DNA from: Saccharopolyspora indica
GTDB taxonomy: Bacteria > Actinomycetota > Actinomycetes > Mycobacteriales > Pseudonocardiaceae
Assembly (NCBI RefSeq): GCF_027853965.1
Contig: NZ_JAQGLB010000030.1
Location: 25,088 to 89,087 of the forward strand
Direction: 5' to 3'
DNA: 64,000 nucleotides
Of the stretch, positions 59,504 through 64,000 are shown piece by piece. Both the position numbers and the translations under genes were made by a program. Each line of letters begins with the position of its first letter. The stretch's first letter is position 1. The notes beneath the pieces are model-generated. The model had not been told where the DNA came from. It worked only from the letters and a program-made list of their open reading frames with translations, and ran no database searches.

Positions 59504-59533
59504 GGGTGAGACAGAAACGGGGGTGAAGAGTTC

Positions 59534-59806
59534 ATGACGGCAACGATCGGTGAGACGTGGCGGGTGGTGTCGGACCCGGACGCGCTGATGGAGGCCTCGG
59601 TCCAGGCGGGCCGAATTCAGCGCTTCGTGGAGGCGGCGGATGACGCGTGTTCGCGGGCGTGGAACGTGGTCGGTGAGGCGCTTCCGGGTGAGGTGGAGGA
59701 AAGCTACCGGGCGGCCCGTAACGCGTTGTGGGGCGTGAAGGGCGATGTGTCGGTGGTGCGGGACCGGCTGCAGCGACTCGGCATTACGGGGGGTTCGCGT
59801 GGCTGA
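59534..59806 (+). CDS. Small AICE protein, helical
   Basis: 90 residues, charged helices (DALMEASVQAGRIQRFVEAA). ATG 59534 after GGGGGTGAAGAG. Overlaps the next gene by eight bases. Confidence 0.6.
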   Translation: MTATIGETWRVVSDPDALMEASVQAGRIQRFVEAADDACSRAWNVVGEALPGEVEESYRAARNALWGVKGDVSVVRDRLQRLGITGGSRG

Positions 59807-59999
59807 GGTGGAGTCGGAGGAGATCGAGCGGGCCGGGCTGGAGGTCGGCAACGCGGCTGACGAACTCGCGGCGGCGGCACGGGGGTTGATCGACTCCGGC
59901 TGTGAACTGGGGGCGCGGATGGTCCGGGCGGTGTCGGTGGTCCGTGACTTCGGTGACGGGCTGGAGATGACGGGACGGGAGTGGAAGGCCATGGAGTAG
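59799..59999 (+). CDS. Small AICE protein, helical
   Basis: 66 residues (VESEEIERAGLEVGNAADEL). GTG 59799 lies inside the end of the preceding gene behind GGGGGGTTCGC. Function unknown. Confidence 0.5.
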   Translation: MAEVESEEIERAGLEVGNAADELAAAARGLIDSGCELGARMVRAVSVVRDFGDGLEMTGREWKAME

Positions 60000-60106
60000 C
60001 TCGCTGACGGGGGTTTGGTGTGGCGCGGCCTCGGCTCGCCCGATGCAGGTTGTCGGTCGGGTGCGGGGCCGCGTCGTTTCTTCACAAGGGTTGTTGGGGG
60101 TTGGTG

Positions 60107-61543
60107 ATGGTGAAACGACGTGGTGGGGGTTCGGGAAAGACTCCGTGGGAGTCCGGTGGTGGCGCGCACCGGCCGTTGGACGTGGCGACCGAAGTAGCGG
60201 AGCTGGTGGAAGCGGTCGTCACGATGGCGCTGGGGACGGTGGGCTGGCTGCTGCGGCATCCGGCAACGCTGCTGGTGGGCGTGGTCGCCGGGGTATGGGC
60301 GTGGTCGTGGGGTTGGGTGTCGCTGGCGATCACGGCTGGCTGCGTTCTCGCAGGTGGGATCGTGTGGCGGGTGCTGCATCGGGCGAGCTTCGAGTACAGG
60401 GTGTGGCGGCACATCCGGGCCGGGGCGCTGCGGATGTGGGTCTATGAGCTGCGGTGGCCGCGGTGGGCTCGTGCGTCGCACCTGGTGCTGTTCGACTCCG
60501 ATTTCCCGGACCCGATGATTCCTCCGATCCGCAAAGTGATCTCGGGCCGCTGGTGGGATGAGATGCACGTCCGCATGCTGCCGGGGCAGCGCCAGAGGGA
60601 CTACGACCTGGCGGCCGAAAGCCTCGCGAACTCGCGGAAGGTGGAGCGCTGTTCGGTGCGGGAGGTCTCCCCCGGCGTGATCAGCCTCGGGTTCCTGCGC
60701 CGTGACCCGCTGGCCAAGCCGGTAGCGCTGCCGGAGATCACCGATCTCAACGGTGACGACATGCCCTTGGACGCGGTGACGATCGGGGAAAGCGAACACG
60801 GCGCACCGTGGCGGGTGCCGTTGCTGGGCTCGCACCTGCTGGGGGCGGGGATGTCCGGCTCGGGCAAGGGGTCGCTGTTGTGGGGCATCGTTCGGCAGGT
60901 GGCCCCGGCAATCCAGGCGGGGCGGGTCCGGTTGTCGATGATCGATCCGAAAGGCGGGATGGAGGCCGAACCGGGCAAGCCGCTGTATCACCGCTACGCA
61001 CGCGACGACGCGGACGACATCCTCGAACTGCTGACCTCGCTCGTGGAGTCCATGACCATCCGCAAGCGGGATCTACGTGGGGTGGCGCGCAAGCTCACCC
61101 CGACCGCCGAAATGCCGTTCGAGCTGCTGATCATCGACGAACTGGCCGCCATCACCAAGTACCTGGGTGACCGGAAGAAAGAAGCGGAAGCAACGCGGCT
61201 GCTCGGGCTGCTGCTGACGCAGGGCCGCGCTCCGGGGTTCGCGGTGGACGCGTTCGTGCAGGAACCGACCAAGGACGTCGTGCCGATGCGGGGGCTGTTT
61301 CCGTACCGGGTGGCGCTGCGGCTGGATACCGCCTCTCAGGCGGACATGGTCCTCGGCGAGGGTTCCTGGCAGGCTGGAGCGTGGGCCGACCGGATCAAGC
61401 GTTCGGCACCGGGCACCGCCTACGTGGTCGAGGACGGGTTCGAACCCCTTCGGGTGCGGGCCGGGTACACCGATGACCCGGAGATCATCAGGGTCGCGCG
61501 TACGTACGCGGCACCGGTCAATGAGGAGAACGACGAGGCCTGA
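60107..61543 (+). CDS. FtsK/SpoIIIE-type DNA translocase (TraB-like transfer protein)
   Basis: 478 residues. N-terminal region with two membrane helices (residues ~40-90), then an FtsK/SpoIIIE ATPase domain. The Walker A region reads GMSGSGKGS (K254; Gly directly after Lys, as in other AICE translocases), and Walker B is ELLIIDELAAI. It probably moves double-stranded element DNA between mycelial cells, as TraB does in pSAM2-type elements. ATG 60107 behind GGGGGTTGG; GTG 60104 possible. Confidence 0.88.
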   Translation: MVKRRGGGSGKTPWESGGGAHRPLDVATEVAELVEAVVTMALGTVGWLLRHPATLLVGVVAGVWAWSWGWVSLAITAGCVLAGGIVWRVLHRASFEYRVWRHIRAGALRMWVYELRWPRWARASHLVLFDSDFPDPMIPPIRKVISGRWWDEMHVRMLPGQRQRDYDLAAESLANSRKVERCSVREVSPGVISLGFLRRDPLAKPVALPEITDLNGDDMPLDAVTIGESEHGAPWRVPLLGSHLLGAGMSGSGKGSLLWGIVRQVAPAIQAGRVRLSMIDPKGGMEAEPGKPLYHRYARDDADDILELLTSLVESMTIRKRDLRGVARKLTPTAEMPFELLIIDELAAITKYLGDRKKEAEATRLLGLLLTQGRAPGFAVDAFVQEPTKDVVPMRGLFPYRVALRLDTASQADMVLGEGSWQAGAWADRIKRSAPGTAYVVEDGFEPLRVRAGYTDDPEIIRVARTYAAPVNEENDEA

Positions 61544-61562
61544 CCGGTTTCGTCCCCTGAGC

Positions 61563-61642
61563 GGGGAACGTGCGGGCAGTCCGGCAACTGTCCAACAGGT
61601 GTTCGTGAGCTGGTACCTCATCAGGACGCCCGCACGTTCCCC
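61563..61642. repeat. 15-bp inverted repeat after the translocase gene
   Basis: GGGGAACGTGCGGGC at 61563-61577 and its perfect complement at 61628-61642, spaced by 50 bp. It may end transcription of the transfer operon or be part of a control region for the replication genes; no long T-run follows. Confidence 0.7.
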
Positions 61643-61807
61643 ACCTTTATGCCCACAACCCCGACCGCAACCCACGTTTTTCAGATCTACTCCGGTTTAC
61701 CGTGTCGGTAGGTCGATATTAATCACATCATCCATCCACTCTGGACATTTGTTGTTTCCGGAGTGGCTGGATTTGTTGTGCTTGCAGGGAAAAGGTGAGG
61801 TGCGCGG

Positions 61808-62296
61808 GTGTTGGAGAATTGGCGGGTTCTGGAATGGCTGCCGACGGAATGGGCGGCCGGGTACGCGGCCGACAACGGCGACGCGATCGTGACGGGCGGA
61901 TTCCCCGAAGAACCGGAAGTACTGCTGCGGGTGGTGGCGTGCCGCTGCCAGGGCTGGAACTACCGCGCCGCCCTGGCCGGGCTGCTCGCCCAGCTGCTGG
62001 CGACGGCCACCGATGGGGAGTACGTGCAGGTCACGGCAGGCCTGCTGTGGGAAATGGACGACCTTCCGCCTTCGGCTGCGCTGCGGCGGCGCGGCGGATT
62101 CCCCAACTACTGGCGGACCGAAAGCACCGCCGGAACCGGTGCGGTGCGCGTGGTGGCCGGTGCCCCCGACAACCCGCGCGGCCTGGTGGTGGTCGAGTCC
62201 GCCCAGCACGGGAACACCAGCTACGTCCATGACCTGGCGCTGTTGCTGGCCGAATGCCTCCGGCACATCGCCACTGCACGGTACGTACGCCCATGA
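61808..62296 (+). CDS. AICE hypothetical protein upstream of the replication initiator
   Basis: 162 residues; middle and end (RVVACRCQGWNYRAALAGLLA, SYVHDLALLLAECLRHIA) are helical, no motif recognised. GTG 61808 behind AAAAGGTGAGG. Its stop overlaps the replication gene (ATGA), indicating coupling. An AT-rich stretch at 61700-61790 probably holds the promoter of this pair. Confidence 0.65.
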   Translation: MLENWRVLEWLPTEWAAGYAADNGDAIVTGGFPEEPEVLLRVVACRCQGWNYRAALAGLLAQLLATATDGEYVQVTAGLLWEMDDLPPSAALRRRGGFPNYWRTESTAGTGAVRVVAGAPDNPRGLVVVESAQHGNTSYVHDLALLLAECLRHIATARYVRP

Positions 62297-64000
62297 CCAT
62301 CGCAAACGAACTGGAATCGCCGACCGGAGTCGTGTCCGCGGGAACTGCGGCGCGACGGATGAAAGGCCCTCGTGGCTGGGAGATCGCGCGGGCCACGGCT
62401 GAGGCTGAGGATGTGTGCATTCGGCCGCTGCTGAAGCGGCGCACGAACCTGGACACCGGGGCCTCGGAGGTGGTGCCGATCGCGTGCGGCAGGAAGCTGG
62501 CCTCGGTCTGCCCTCCGTGTGCTCGCAGGTATGCGCGGATCGTGCGGGTGCAGTGCCGAGAGGGCTGGCACCTGACCGAAGAACCCGCCGAACCGGAACC
62601 GGATGCGGACACGGTGTGGCTGATGAAGTTCCGCGCGGACCTCATGGAGCAAGGCCGGGACGCGGAACGCAGCGGTGACGCCGATGCGCTGGAGGATGTG
62701 CGGGAAGCACTGGCCGATGTCGATCAGCAACTACGCCAGGACAACGGAGTACGTGGCAAGCTCCCGTCGCTGGATGAGCCCGATGCCCCGGCAAAGCCCC
62801 GGAAAGTGCGCTCGACACGGCGTCGCCAGGATTCACCGGACCTGCCGCGCAAGCCGGTGGAGCAACGCACGATCGGACGGGAGTTCGCGGGCCGCTACCG
62901 ACCGTCGATGTTCACCACCCTGACCCTGCCGTCCTACGGGCAGGTGCACGCCGTCTCGCGTGGTGGTCGGCGGTGCTCGTGCGGGAGAAACCACCGACCG
63001 GAAAGCCCGGTGCTCGGGACGCCGGTGGACGTGGCCTCGTATGACTACCGGCGCGAAGCGCGCGATTTGATTCATTTCGCTGCGCTGGCCGACCGGTTCT
63101 GGCAGAACCTGCGTCGCGCGGTGGGCTGGAACGTGCAGTACTTCGCGGTGGTGGAATCGCAGCGACGGCTCGCCCCGCACCTGCACGCGGCGATCCGGGG
63201 CAGCATCCCCCGCGCGCTGATCAAGCAAGTGGCCGCCGCGACGTACCACCAGGTGTGGTGGCCCCACCACGATCGCCCGGTCTACAGCGGCACCCGGTTA
63301 CCGGTGTGGGTTCCGGAACGCTCGGCGTGGTGCGACCCGGATACCCGGGAACCGCTGCCAACGTTCGAGGAGTCGCTACCGGGCGAAGATGAGGAACCGG
63401 CCCACGTCGTCCGCTTCGGCGACCAGGTGGACATCCGGGGAGTCCTCGGCGGCGGTGAAGAAGCGCACCGGCACGTCAACTACCTCACCAAGTACGTCAC
63501 GAAGGCGATCGGGGAAACCTACGCCGATGCCACCGAAGCACACCGTGATCACGCCGACCGGCTGTTAGCGGAACTGGCCATCACCCCGTGCTCTCCCCGG
63601 TGCCCGGTGTGGCTACTGCACGGCATCCAACCCAAGGCCGCGCATTCCCGGATGAATCCAGGGCTGTGTAAGGGCAACGCGCATAAGCGGGCGACATTGG
63701 GTGTAGCGGGGCGGCGGGTGTTGGTATCGCGGAAGTGGACCGGCAAGACCCGCGCCGAACACGCCCAGGACCGGCGCGATCACGTCCACGCGATGCTCTC
63801 CGCGGCCGGACTCCCGGTCGGCGAGAAATCACGCTCGGGTCGGTATGTGTGGGAGGCTGTCTCCCCAACTGATCCCGGCGTGCCCTCACGCTCCTACCTC
63901 CTACTTCAGGCCGTGGCCGAACGCAGGCGATGGAAAGCCGAGTTCGAGCAAGCCCGCCTGATCGTCGCCGCACGAGAGGGGACCTGCGCGGGTGGGCGGG
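62293..64000 (+). CDS. repSA: RepSA-like rolling-circle replication initiator (partial, cut by window end)
   Basis: Open from ATG 62293 to the window edge (569 whole codons), no stop. Motifs of rolling-circle Rep proteins are present: FTTLTLPSYG as motif 1, the metal-binding HLH (H296, H298 in APHLHAAIRG), and the tyrosine motif NYLTKYVTKAI (Y397, Y401), the latter being the likely DNA-nicking residue. Zn-type cysteine groups lie near residues 65-80 and 235-240. Initiates excised-element replication in AICEs. The gene is probably intact and only truncated by the window. Confidence 0.88.
   Translation, partial: MTIANELESPTGVVSAGTAARRMKGPRGWEIARATAEAEDVCIRPLLKRRTNLDTGASEVVPIACGRKLASVCPPCARRYARIVRVQCREGWHLTEEPAEPEPDADTVWLMKFRADLMEQGRDAERSGDADALEDVREALADVDQQLRQDNGVRGKLPSLDEPDAPAKPRKVRSTRRRQDSPDLPRKPVEQRTIGREFAGRYRPSMFTTLTLPSYGQVHAVSRGGRRCSCGRNHRPESPVLGTPVDVASYDYRREARDLIHFAALADRFWQNLRRAVGWNVQYFAVVESQRRLAPHLHAAIRGSIPRALIKQVAAATYHQVWWPHHDRPVYSGTRLPVWVPERSAWCDPDTREPLPTFEESLPGEDEEPAHVVRFGDQVDIRGVLGGGEEAHRHVNYLTKYVTKAIGETYADATEAHRDHADRLLAELAITPCSPRCPVWLLHGIQPKAAHSRMNPGLCKGNAHKRATLGVAGRRVLVSRKWTGKTRAEHAQDRRDHVHAMLSAAGLPVGEKSRSGRYVWEAVSPTDPGVPSRSYLLLQAVAERRRWKAEFEQARLIVAAREGTCAGGR

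Larger units (their letters stand above)
57282..64000 (+). mobile_element. Integrative and conjugative element of the AICE (pSAM2/pMEA) type, partial
   Basis: A colinear block of small plasmid-type genes, an FtsK/TraB-like translocase and a RepSA-like initiator, all on the plus strand and largely overlapping, is the standard AICE layout. The xis and int genes and the tRNA attachment site are expected to the right, beyond the window. The left border is unknown: accessory genes from about 50 kb on could be cargo. The start given is the candidate operator, not a proven boundary. Confidence 0.8.

Noticed and set aside
62293..64000. RepSA gene as a broken pseudogene
   Set aside because: The frame is open to the last base of the window and all Rep motifs are intact; only the window edge cuts it.

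Overview
This is a GC-rich actinomycete chromosome segment, most likely from the family Pseudonocardiaceae (Saccharopolyspora-like). That placement is an inference from three things: strongly GC-biased third codon positions with many GTG starts; the gene order rpmG, hadAB, trpT, secE, nusG, rplKA, rplJL and mceG, which is typical of Actinobacteria; and a pSAM2/pMEA-type integrative element at the right end.

Layout. 238-16365 is a complete 14-gene NADH dehydrogenase I operon (nuoA to nuoN), followed by a trans-polyprenyl diphosphate synthase that probably makes the menaquinone tail. 17550-32454 is a housekeeping mosaic: a repeat-rich 'sunset'-domain membrane protein, an Lrp/AsnC regulator divergent from dimethylargininase, a YceI protein, HtpX protease, RmlA, YajQ, tRNA-Tyr, an alpha/beta hydrolase, a degenerate-GGDEF/EAL membrane protein, tRNA-Thr, tRNA-Met, rpmG, hadA-hadB and an aspartate aminotransferase. 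32657-37804 holds tRNA-Trp, secE, nusG, rplK, rplA, then an L10-leader-controlled rplJ-rplL operon. 38037-49451 is a full mce lipid-import operon: ATPase MceG, two YrbE permeases, MceA-F and two Mce-associated proteins, nearly all joined by 1-4 base stop/start overlaps.

49457-57441 is accessory DNA. It holds a TPR membrane protein whose repeats look recently duplicated, a long-armed hairpin, a small operon resembling a type VII-type toxin with a WXG-like partner and immunity genes, a translationally coupled set of three tiny genes, and an XRE regulator with a HEAT-like tail. 57442-64000 is the transfer/replication part of an actinomycete integrative and conjugative element (AICE). It has small coupled genes including a WhiB-like regulator, an FtsK/TraB-type DNA translocase, and a RepSA-like rolling-circle initiator that runs off the right edge. 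Integrase, excisionase and the attachment site are not in the window.

The spaces between convergent genes are filled by several distinct families of palindromic repeats. One family has six copies in the window. Another, a perfect 24-bp palindrome, also sits twice in frame inside the start of mceE.
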